NCBI GenBank assembly: GCA_965371225.1
Contig: CBDUXP010000051.1
Coordinates: 1 to 29,032, forward strand
Reading direction: 5' to 3'
Source: CBDUXP01 sp965371225 [NCBI: uncultured bacterium]
Lineage (GTDB): Bacteria > Abyssobacteria > SURF-5 > CBDUXP01
Length of the DNA stretch: 29,032 bases
Shown piece by piece: positions 21,264-28,058 of this stretch; within the stretch, counting starts at the first letter, position 1; every line of letters begins with the position of its first letter. A program made the translations under genes and the position numbers. The notes under the pieces are model-generated. The model was given only the letters and a program-made list of their open reading frames with translations. It was not told the origin of the DNA and made no database searches.

Positions 21264-23750
21264 CTACGTGTCCAACGCCGTACGGAGGGCGGCGGTGAGC
21301 GTCTGGAGGCGGTAAGGCTTCTGCACGAAGCCGGCCAGGTCCGTGTCCGCGAACACGTCGGTCGCGTCCTGCTCGTTGTACCCGCTGCACAGGATCACCC
21401 GCACGTCCGGCTGGATGCGTCGCATCTCGCGGAAGGCGGCCGCCCCGCCCAGGTGCGGCATGGTCAGGTCCAGGAGCACCAACACGATCTCCTCCGCACG
21501 CGCGCGAAACACCTCCACCCCCGCCCGCCCATCATCGGCCGTCAGGACCGTGAACCCGTACCGGGTGAGGACGCGTTTGGCATGCTGCCGCACCTGCTCC
21601 TCATCGTCTACGACGAGGACGGTCCCGCTGCCATGCCACGTCTCACTCTCTACCGTCCCGCCCGGATCCCGCGTACCCGCCGCCGGCGCCGCCGCGGGGA
21701 GCAACATGGTGAACGTGGTGCCCCGCCCCGGTTCGGAGTCGACCGTGAGCGCGCCGTGATGCCCCCGCACGATTCCCTGCACCGCGGCGAGCCCTAAGCC
21801 GCGTCCCTGGAACTTGGTCGTGAAGAAGGGATCGAACATTCTCGCGACCGTCTCGGCGTCCATACCCGTCCCGGTATCCGCGACTTCGAGGTACACGACG
21901 TCGCCCGGCGCGAGGTCGTCGGTCAAATCGCGCTCGGCCAGGTACGCCGCATCCACCGCCACAACGCCCGTGGACACGGTCACGGTCCCGTTGCGTGTAC
22001 CGATCGCCTCGCCCGCGTTGATGATCAGGTTCATGATCACCTGCTTCATCTGCGCGGCATCCGCCTCGATCGCCGGCAGGTCGGGTGCAAACTGCGTCTC
22101 CAGCACGACCCCCTTGCTCAGCGTCGCCTCCAGCAAATGCGCAATCTCCCGCACGAGGCGCCCCAGGTCGAGCGCCTCGACGATGAAGGAGCCCTTGCCC
22201 GAATACGCAAGCATCTGCTTGGTGAGGTCGGCGGCGTGGAGTGCGGACTGGCGGATATCCTCGACCTGCTCGCGCACAGTCGCCTCGGGCGGCAGATCCA
22301 GCAACACGAGGTCTGCGCCACCGAGGATGCCCGTAAGCAGGTTGTTGAAGTCGTGCGCGATGCCGCCGGCCAGCACCCCCAGGCTTTCGAGCTTCTGCGC
22401 GTGCTGCACCCGCCGCTCCAAGAACAGGCGCTCCTCCTCCGCGCGCTTGCGCTCCGTGATGTCGTGGACCATACCGATGAACAAGGGCCTTCCCTGCAGG
22501 CGGACTTCACTCACGGCCAGTTCTATCGGAAACGTTGTTCCGTCCTTGCGCAGACCGGCGAATTCGCGCGACGTGCCGACGAGGTGCGCCTCTCCCGTCT
22601 CAAAATACCGCGCGAGATAGCCATCGCATGCATCGGCATGCGGCGCGGGCATAAGCCTGGACACGTTCTGGCCCAGCATCTCTTCGGTCGAATACCCAAA
22701 CATCGCCTCCGCAGCGGGGTTGCAGGACTCCACGATGCCCCGGTCGTTGATCGCAATGATGGCATCGAGTGTCCCATCCATGATCGTCCGGAGGCGTTGC
22801 TCCTTTTCGTCGAGATCTGCCCGTGCTGCATTCAGGCGGACCACCGCGAGTTCCTCTTGCCGGTACGTGTGCACGTAGTCCAGGGCAAGGCCGGTCAGGG
22901 GGACGAGGTACGCCACGATCTTGAGAAAGTGCGCGACATTGAACGCGTTGTCGAAGAGGGCCGTGGATCCAAAAGCCATGTAGGCCTGGGTGGCCACGTC
23001 CGGAATCACACTCACCAGCAGCGCATGCGAGAACAGGCTGGGGTGGGCCCGATGCAGGGGCCGATACACGAAGGCGCCGGCAAGCATGAACAGCACCAAC
23101 GGGCCAACATCATACGGCCGGGTGATCAGCGAGGTCGGGTACATGGTCTGCGGAAGCTGGCGGCTCGTGGCGCACACGTGGATGATGAGATAGGCCGTCA
23201 CCCCGAACGCCAGACTCACGCCGGTGACGAGACGGGCATCAGCGCGCGTGCGCATCGCCTTCGTGCTCATCACCAGGCCCACCCCGGCGACGGTGATGAG
23301 GACATTGAACAGCCGGCAGAGCGCCCACGTAAACGGGATCAGGTTCCGGTTGTCGGCCATCGCATCAATCAGGCGATTCGCCGCCAACGTATGAAACGCG
23401 TCCATGCACCCGGCGTAGAACAGGGCCACGCCAATAATCGGTGTCACCGCATCGCGCTTGATGCCAAAGTGGATGAGGGCGAGCACGACCGTAAACAACG
23501 CGGCCGAGAACGCACTCCATTCCAGAAGGGTGTGCGTGAACGCGCCCCGGAGGCCGTGAAACACGGCGTTGACCTGTTCACCGGCAGGCAGGTCCTGCGC
23601 GCCGGTCAGGTCAAGCGGGGGGGCCTTGGAACCGAAGTCGACGCCAGCGAGATTGAGCAACAACGGGGCGACGCAGATAGCCACCACGACCCAGACCACA
23701 AAGTCCGGAAGGCGCAACTGCTCCCGTGGAGGCTGTTGGGCCGTACTCAT
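21264..23750 (-). CDS. Hybrid sensor histidine kinase / response regulator with MASE-type membrane sensor
   Basis: 828 aa from the ATG at 23748-23750, which has GGGAG 6 bases upstream. Domains: residues 17-295 are a MASE3-like membrane sensor with about eight helices, including the segment GVALFYAGCMDAFHTLAANR; about 315-430 is a PAS domain ending FIGMVHDITERKRAEEE; the HisKA box is GGIAHDFNNLLTGILG with His466; the HATPase has an N box near NLIINAGEAIG, then VADTGTGM and GRGLGLAAVQGIVRGHHG; the receiver holds VLVVDDEEQ, phosphoacceptor Asp761 (LLDLTMP) and Lys811. All key residues are present. No partner regulator is adjacent, so the output may be through the receiver or a distant protein. 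Confidence 0.92.
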   Translation of the reverse strand: MSTAQQPPREQLRLPDFVVWVVVAICVAPLLLNLAGVDFGSKAPPLDLTGAQDLPAGEQVNAVFHGLRGAFTHTLLEWSAFSAALFTVVLALIHFGIKRDAVTPIIGVALFYAGCMDAFHTLAANRLIDAMADNRNLIPFTWALCRLFNVLITVAGVGLVMSTKAMRTRADARLVTGVSLAFGVTAYLIIHVCATSRQLPQTMYPTSLITRPYDVGPLVLFMLAGAFVYRPLHRAHPSLFSHALLVSVIPDVATQAYMAFGSTALFDNAFNVAHFLKIVAYLVPLTGLALDYVHTYRQEELAVVRLNAARADLDEKEQRLRTIMDGTLDAIIAINDRGIVESCNPAAEAMFGYSTEEMLGQNVSRLMPAPHADACDGYLARYFETGEAHLVGTSREFAGLRKDGTTFPIELAVSEVRLQGRPLFIGMVHDITERKRAEEERLFLERRVQHAQKLESLGVLAGGIAHDFNNLLTGILGGADLVLLDLPPEATVREQVEDIRQSALHAADLTKQMLAYSGKGSFIVEALDLGRLVREIAHLLEATLSKGVVLETQFAPDLPAIEADAAQMKQVIMNLIINAGEAIGTRNGTVTVSTGVVAVDAAYLAERDLTDDLAPGDVVYLEVADTGTGMDAETVARMFDPFFTTKFQGRGLGLAAVQGIVRGHHGALTVDSEPGRGTTFTMLLPAAAPAAGTRDPGGTVESETWHGSGTVLVVDDEEQVRQHAKRVLTRYGFTVLTADDGRAGVEVFRARAEEIVLVLLDLTMPHLGGAAAFREMRRIQPDVRVILCSGYNEQDATDVFADTDLAGFVQKPYRLQTLTAALRTALDT

Positions 23751-23829
23751 ATGCGCTCCCTGGTCTCTGCGCGCACCTGGTCCTCCCGCGTGCTCGTTTC
23801 GCAAGTACGCAGATACTGCTAATATCGCT

Positions 23830-23835
23830 ATTATA
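23830..23835 (-). promoter_or_regulatory. Possible -10 element for the histidine kinase gene
   Basis: TATAAT on the minus strand in an AT-rich pocket about 80 bases before the kinase start. No good -35 is visible at 17 bases, so this is tentative. The stretch 23751-23978 contains nothing else that I can identify. Confidence 0.25.
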
Positions 23836-23978
23836 CATATTTCTGATAGCCCTGCACAGGCAGGTGGACCCAGGGGATTACCCGGCCAGTGACACACGAC
23901 ACACTCACTGAAGCGCCCGCCGCAGATGCCGCCCCGGGACAATGCTCGTCTACGCCCTCGACCGCGAGTCGCGCGTGC

Positions 23979-24016
23979 GTAGGGGCGCGATACATCGCGC
24001 CCACGTACGGCACGGG
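23979..24016. repeat. Palindromic repeat GGGCGCGAT type, copy 2
   Basis: GTAGG then GGGCGCGAT-AC-ATCGCGCCC and ACGTACGGCACGG. It differs from copy 1 in the loop and one flanking base. It opens a cluster of at least five repeats. Confidence 0.7.
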
Positions 24017-24047
24017 GCAATGGTCTTTCTGTGTAGGGGCGGGTCTA

Positions 24048-24103
24048 GGGGAAAGCGGATGCGCGAAGCGCAGAGCGGGATGCCGGGCTCGGCGGCGACA
24101 ACA
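24048..24103 (+). repeat. Dispersed hairpin repeat, copy R6
   Basis: GGAAAGCGGATGCGC-GAA-GCGCAGAG, then CGGGATGCCGGGCTCGGCGG and CGACAACAA. It is closest to R3 outside the stem and to R1 within it. Confidence 0.75.
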
Positions 24104-24158
24104 ACCCGCCCGTCCCATTCCCGGCGGCCTTACACTCTGCGTTCTTGGTGGCTTGAAC

Positions 24159-24217
24159 GGCGGCCGGTTGCGCCGCAGGCGCAGAGGCAGGATGCCGGGT
24201 GGGGCGGCTATAAGGAC
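24159..24217 (+). repeat. Dispersed hairpin repeat, copy R7
   Basis: GGCGGCCGGTTGCGCC-GCA-GGCGCAGAG, then GCAGGATGCCGGGTGGGG and CGGCTATAAGGA. Nearly identical to R5 on the 5' side and to R1 on the 3' side. Confidence 0.8.
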
Positions 24218-24220
24218 GTC

Positions 24221-24252
24221 AATCTGCGTTCATCCGCGTGCATCCGCGGTTT
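24221..24252. repeat. 'atccgcgttcatccgcg' repeat, copy 2
   Basis: AATCTGCGTTCATCCGCGTG and CATCCGCGGTTTC, related to 19721-19753. It abuts the transposase remnant. Confidence 0.6.
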
Positions 24253-24253
24253 C

Positions 24254-24313
24254 ACCCCGCGCCGTCACGTGGTACACCGCCCCCGCAAACTCCAGCCGCA
24301 ACGGCCGCGCCAT
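24254..24313 (-). pseudogene. N-terminal remnant of a REP-associated tyrosine transposase (RAYT)
   Basis: The first 20 codons on the minus strand from the ATG at 24311-24313 read MARPLRLEFAGAVYHVTARG, the conserved N-terminus of RAYT / Y1_Tnp (REP-associated) transposases, whose HUH and Tyr motifs would come later. The similarity stops where the 24221-24252 repeat begins and a TGA follows at 24230-24232. No other part of the gene is visible. RAYTs mobilise short hairpin repeats, and two copies of the hairpin repeat family lie within 270 bases. Confidence 0.7.
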
Positions 24314-24405
24314 GGACCGCAGCCGGCCCGCTCAGATACGGCAATGCAAGACTTGACGCCATGTTGCGAGGTGTAAGTCCGACCCCTAGCGTTTGCTCCT
24401 CATTT

Positions 24406-24969
24406 TCAATTCACAAGAGCAGCCCATGGGCCGAGTTCCGACCACAGCTCACTCGGTCGAAGGATCTGCAACGCTTCTATCTTGACCTTGTCCCTATGCC
24501 TCCATATGGAGCGGCGATCCACTGTGAGGAAGATGTCACACTCCACGACGACAGCCTCCGCTATTAGCTTCCGGTCCGGCTCGTCGGGGAAACAGGTGAG
24601 AGTAGAAGCGACGGCAGTGACTCTTGCTTGGAAGTTCTCGCTTGAGAGAATGTTGCGATTTTGCGGATCACCCCAGTCCCACCAATGGTGGAATATTTCC
24701 AGAGTGTAGTTCTCCAAGAAGTGTCTATTAGCCCGCCCAATTTCTTCAATTGTCGTAGGAGTGATGTACAGGGGCATACAAACACGTCGGAACACTTGAA
24801 CAATGTCGCGCAACGCCTCGATGTCTTCTTGATCTTCAATCGGCCGGCGTAGATACTCGCTCTGCGCTTCACCGCAAAGACAGTTGTCAAACACGTACTC
24901 GCCGAAATCAGACAAGCGGTTGACAACACAGGTGTCCAAGAACACTTTTCGGGTAAGCGTGCAAGTCAC
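24406..24969 (-). CDS. PIN-domain-like protein
   Basis: 187 aa. FLDTCVVNRLSD near the N-terminus places the first PIN Asp at residue 12. DRKLIAEAVVVECDIFLTVD near residue 135-160 supplies further acidic residues in the order seen in PIN nucleases (D...E...D). TTIEEIGR in the middle may give another Glu. PIN proteins are Mg-dependent RNases and often toxins. The start is a GTG whose GTGA overlaps the stop of the upstream gene by four bases, so the pair is translationally coupled. Base composition is clearly AT-richer than the flanks, which suggests acquisition. The fold is inferred from motifs only. Confidence 0.75.
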   Translation of the reverse strand: MTCTLTRKVFLDTCVVNRLSDFGEYVFDNCLCGEAQSEYLRRPIEDQEDIEALRDIVQVFRRVCMPLYITPTTIEEIGRANRHFLENYTLEIFHHWWDWGDPQNRNILSSENFQARVTAVASTLTCFPDEPDRKLIAEAVVVECDIFLTVDRRSIWRHRDKVKIEALQILRPSELWSELGPWAALVN

Positions 24970-25511
24970 CGCATTCTCTTGACTGCGTCCCGTATGTAGC
25001 GGGCAACCTGATCATCGAGGCCGCAATCGAGCGCCAACTTGTAGAACTCTTCCGCCGCGTCACGGGACACTAGATGATGTAGGCGCACCTGATGTTTCGC
25101 GTAAACAGCAAGTGTCTCGTAATCCCCAGACGTTACCGGACCACAAGCCGCAACCTTCCGATCGAACGCTTCGACAATGGCCTCCTTTAGATCGGCGCCG
25201 AAGATAAAGTACCGCAGGTACTTTACGAAGTGCGGATGCCTTAGAATCTCATCTCCACTGCAGCCGTTCTTTTCAAATATCTCCTTTCGCGAGGATTTGG
25301 TACGACCGATGTTGAGTTCGGGATGCGTGAAGTACAGAATGCGCACCTCCGGAATAGCATTTCGCTGCAATAGAGATGTGGTCAGTTCGCGCGCTGCCTC
25401 TCCGCTTGCAAGCGCCGCGTGATAATCGTGCGGCGTATGAGCCGGGTAGAAGTTGATCAGGGCAAACAACTCGCCTTCAGCTTCGGTAAGTTCAACAGCA
25501 AGGGCAGGCAT
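24966..25511 (-). CDS. Unknown protein, coupled partner of the PIN-domain protein
   Basis: 181 aa with no family that I recognise. GGGAGGTGA lies 4-5 bases before the ATG, the strongest ribosome binding site in the window. The N-terminal half includes a RILYFTHPELNIGR stretch and a positively charged TKSSRKEIFEKNG loop; the rest looks helical, ending ARYIRDAVKRMR. There is no helix-turn-helix, ribbon-helix-helix or other familiar antitoxin fold. Being first in a two-gene unit with the PIN protein makes an antitoxin or a specificity subunit plausible, but this is context only. Composition is AT-rich like its partner. Confidence 0.7.
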   Translation of the reverse strand: MPALAVELTEAEGELFALINFYPAHTPHDYHAALASGEAARELTTSLLQRNAIPEVRILYFTHPELNIGRTKSSRKEIFEKNGCSGDEILRHPHFVKYLRYFIFGADLKEAIVEAFDRKVAACGPVTSGDYETLAVYAKHQVRLHHLVSRDAAEEFYKLALDCGLDDQVARYIRDAVKRMR

Positions 25512-25612
25512 CTTTCACCTCCCTTTTCTTACCTATGGCCATACATCAGGATAGTCCGCGCAGCGCCCACTAAGAGTCCGTGACGGCCGGACATGTAGCC
25601 CGGCGATCTGCT

Positions 25613-25861
25613 TCAGTGTTCGCGGTCCTTTGGCGGGTTCGGATCATTACCGGGCACGATAGTGTCTTTGCTTCTGAATTTTCCATCGCGTGCTTGGGTG
25701 GTTAACTCCCCACCACCTTGATTCTGCAACATGTGCCTTGCGGTATCGTTAGCTTCCTTCTGCGTCTCGTGTACGCTAGATGCTCGGCTCGCATCGTTTC
25801 TCTTATTAGCCCATTTACCGTTAGGCTGCCGGTAGACCGTTCTATCTCTGCCTTTGCTCAT
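25613..25861 (-). CDS. DUF2188 family small protein
   Basis: 82 aa. The pattern VYRQPNGKWANKRNDASRAS, HETQKEANDTARHMLQNQGG and the segment RDGKFRSKDTI matches DUF2188, small proteins with a beta hairpin and one helix that are common in genomic islands and phage-like DNA. Their function is unknown. The ATG at 25859-25861 has only a weak GGAAAA signal. It is transcribed in the same direction as the PIN pair but separated by about 100 bases. Confidence 0.8.
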   Translation of the reverse strand: MSKGRDRTVYRQPNGKWANKRNDASRASSVHETQKEANDTARHMLQNQGGGELTTQARDGKFRSKDTIVPGNDPNPPKDREH

Positions 25862-25902
25862 GACCAGTTTTCCGATCTGTAGGAATTACATCATGTTGGA
25901 AT

Positions 25903-26254
25903 CCACGTATCATCGCTTCTCCGTACTTAAAGAAACGTGGAGGCGAGCACGGGCCCTGCGTGCGTCCGCGAGAAGATTGTCCCCCATCCGGGGGTCAGCC
26001 GCAGAACGCCCCTGCCCACCCGTGCACTTTGAGAGTATCCCTGGATCGAAATCGGTCCGGGACCACAGGTGTAAGCACACACCTGCGGCGGGGTCCGCCT
26101 TCGTTAGCTCTCGCTAACCGACGAATAAGCCGCTTCCCCTGTATCTCCACAACACAACCCCTTCAGGGCAGAGTCTCAGCCGGTGCTTCAGCTGCGCATG
26201 GTGGGGGCAACCAAAAGGTTTTTCATGATTAACCTCCACGAGGTTGAGGGTTGC
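25903..26254 (+). ncRNA. Candidate structured RNA, unknown class
   Basis: The gap between the DUF2188 gene and the cyclase-like gene holds no convincing ORF but a dense series of stems: 25903-25908/25935-25940; 25947-25951/25959-25963; CCCCC-ATCC-GGGGG (25981-25994); a 10-bp stem at 26038-26062 with one bulge, one U-G pair and an AAAU loop; CAGGTGT/ACACCTG (26066-26085); GGCGG/CCGCC (26087-26099); GTTAGC-TCTC-GCTAAC (26103-26118); and AACCTC-CAC-GAGGTT (26231-26245) enclosed by GCAACC/GGTTGC (26207-26212/26249-26254). The U-G pair forms only if the plus strand is transcribed. It does not match tmRNA, RNase P, SRP or 6S that I can recognise. The bases from 26255 to 26388 hold nothing I can identify. 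Confidence 0.45.
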
Positions 26255-26388
26255 TTGTATTCACAGTGGCCTATTTGTATCAGACACGCGAACAAAAGTC
26301 AAAAGAACGCTGCTTGGCGAAGAGGAGGCCGGGCGCCTGCTGCACCAGTCGCCAACCTATAGCCAGAACTTTCGGTACGACATGCACG

Positions 26389-27846
26389 CTACCCGGAATA
26401 CAGAACCTTGAGCTCTGTAAACCAGACGAAGCAATAAGCCAACAAGGCTAGCCCAGTAATGAGCGCAAGGTACGCCACCCATGTCCCAGCCCCGCGCAGT
26501 CGACGAGCTCTCGACACTCTATCGAGTTCTTCTTGGTACCATCTCAGTAGCTCCCTGGTTGTCTTAGATGAGGGCTCTTTCAATGCCGCCTCGGTAGGCT
26601 TGGGCATTGTCGTTAGGCGGAACACCGTATGTTGCCCGATGCTCGCCAACAGAAACAATAGTGCTGCGAGCCCTAGCACGCCTGCTATCGTCACGCCCAC
26701 CAATAATCCTTCGACTTCTGCAAATCTATCCGCCTTCAAGGTCTCCATGATGCTAGTTGTACCCTGCCAGACATACCACACCGCAGATAGATAGGCGGTC
26801 ACGAGAATAATCCCCGGCCCGGAAAACAAATCCAGCGCACTTATGCGCCTGTATTCGAGGTCAGTTACATGCCTCAACGTAGACAAGAATATCTGAAGGG
26901 ATGAGTCTGCGTCCGCTGAACTACCTTGTTCCGTTAGGTGTAACGTGTTCCTACCCTCTTCCAACTGTGATCCCTGTTTATCGCCATGTTCTTCGTTCTG
27001 GCGTTCTGACTCGCTTGGCTCCTCAACAGTTGAGTCCGAATACCCATCTCCACCGTCCGCGCTACGCGCTGGCAAGTTCTTGCCTTCTGGGGGAGAGGTC
27101 GCAAGTGATTCTAGACGAGCATTAACGAAATCAAGCGTGTTTTCCCACTTTCTCTTCGCATCGACAGGTAGGGATGCATATGGGCCAAACAAGGGCTCGA
27201 AAGCCTGATAGAACTGGGGCATCGTAATTGGTGGTGACGCCTTCCAATTGTTGGCGAAAATAACTGGCCAATCAATTACAGCTTGATTCAACGACTGCCC
27301 GTTCTTCAGGGGCACATCGTGCCGTATGATCTTATTCCCCAAGGGCAAATGCCCGGCCAACTCGCCCACTTGTTCATCGACCACGATCCCAAGCCATTGA
27401 GCCGTTTCCGCGAGTTCATACGCCCGCACATGGGCGCTTCCGGCAAATAAGTTCTCGTCCAAGTTGAAGCGGAAGTCGCCGAGTGCGACGCCCCCTCGAA
27501 TGGGAACACAACTGTTAAATGCTTTTCCGAATAGCTCGCTAGCAAGCACAAGAGTGGCCCACAAGTCGACTTCCTCATCGCCGTAGGAAAACATGATAAC
27601 CGTGTCCGAGAAGATGAATGTGCGTACTCGGTCAGAGATGAGTTTTCCCGTGCTTTGAATCTGCATCACAATTGCAGATGCCTCTTTTCGACACGCATTG
27701 AGATCGCAAAGGGCACCCCACGCCTCCATCTCGTCTCGTACGATGGCATTCTTCATGCCTAACAAATCGAAATGCACAACATAACGTCGGGAATTGTGAT
27801 TCTCGATGAGTGGTACAGCCTTTAGGGTATGTTCTTGTTCTGGCAT
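26389..27846 (-). CDS. Class III nucleotidyl-cyclase-like protein with C-terminal transmembrane helices
   Basis: 485 aa from the ATG at 27844-27846, with GGAGG upstream. The N-terminal 230 residues resemble the adenylate/guanylate cyclase fold found in accessory islands: YVVHFDLLGMKNAI with Asp27, FIFSDTVIMFSYGD with Asp81 (the two metal-binding Asp), then PIRGGVALGDFRF and AYELAETAQWLG. Residues of about 250-310 are an acidic low-complexity linker. Three hydrophobic segments follow: IILVTAYLSAVWYVW, GVTIAGVLGLAALLFLLASI and the one around YLALITGLALLAYCFVWF. Pycsar anti-phage systems pair a cyclase with a membrane effector, so a single-chain version is a possibility. It starts 13 bases after the comM fragment C stop. 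Confidence 0.75.
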   Translation of the reverse strand: MPEQEHTLKAVPLIENHNSRRYVVHFDLLGMKNAIVRDEMEAWGALCDLNACRKEASAIVMQIQSTGKLISDRVRTFIFSDTVIMFSYGDEEVDLWATLVLASELFGKAFNSCVPIRGGVALGDFRFNLDENLFAGSAHVRAYELAETAQWLGIVVDEQVGELAGHLPLGNKIIRHDVPLKNGQSLNQAVIDWPVIFANNWKASPPITMPQFYQAFEPLFGPYASLPVDAKRKWENTLDFVNARLESLATSPPEGKNLPARSADGGDGYSDSTVEEPSESERQNEEHGDKQGSQLEEGRNTLHLTEQGSSADADSSLQIFLSTLRHVTDLEYRRISALDLFSGPGIILVTAYLSAVWYVWQGTTSIMETLKADRFAEVEGLLVGVTIAGVLGLAALLFLLASIGQHTVFRLTTMPKPTEAALKEPSSKTTRELLRWYQEELDRVSRARRLRGAGTWVAYLALITGLALLAYCFVWFTELKVLYSG

Positions 27847-27858
27847 CAATCGCCTCCA

Positions 27859-28058
27859 CTACAACCACAAATTCCTGTCCAATGACCGATACTGGATGGC
27901 TTCGGCGATGTGGGTTTGGTCGATGGTGTCGGCGGGGGCGAGGTCGGCGATGGTGCGGGCGGTTCTTCTAGGCGCCAGGCCCGACAGCCTGCCTCTGCGC
28001 ATACGGCGCAACCGGCGTCCCTGAGCAGGCGGTCGTAGTCGCGGGCGCTGGTCCGCAT
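27859..28058 (-). pseudogene. comM: comM (yifB) C-terminal fragment C, split by a repeat
   Basis: From 28058 the minus strand reads [13 protein letters not shown], then 56 bases that are hairpin repeat R8, then, in a shifted frame, [34 protein letters not shown] and TAG. Together these are the last 48 residues of the AAA+ helicase-like ComM/YifB, involved in natural transformation in some bacteria. The repeat length is not a multiple of three, so the frame is broken. The start overlaps the stop of the alpha/beta hydrolase gene (TGATG). No upstream comM sequence is present. Confidence 0.75.
27964..28019 (-). repeat. Dispersed hairpin repeat, copy R8
   Basis: On the minus strand: GACGCCGGTTGCGC-CGTAT-GCGCAGAG, then GCAGGCTGTCGGGCCTGGCG and CCTAGAAGA. 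It interrupts comM fragment C, so both ends are defined by the coding sequence it splits: about 56 bases. Confidence 0.75.

Noticed and set aside
22137-23822. 561-codon plus-strand frame
   Set aside because: Antisense shadow of the histidine kinase gene; no recognisable motifs.
25854-26232. Short plus-strand ORFs in the gap after the DUF2188 gene
   Set aside because: They cross the stem-loops, have no ribosome binding site of note and no protein-like features.
25903-26254. tmRNA, RNase P RNA, SRP RNA, 6S RNA or group II intron
   Set aside because: I could not find the conserved cores of any of these (tag frame and tRNA-like ends, P4 helix, SRP tetraloop and receptor, 6S bubble, or a domain V).
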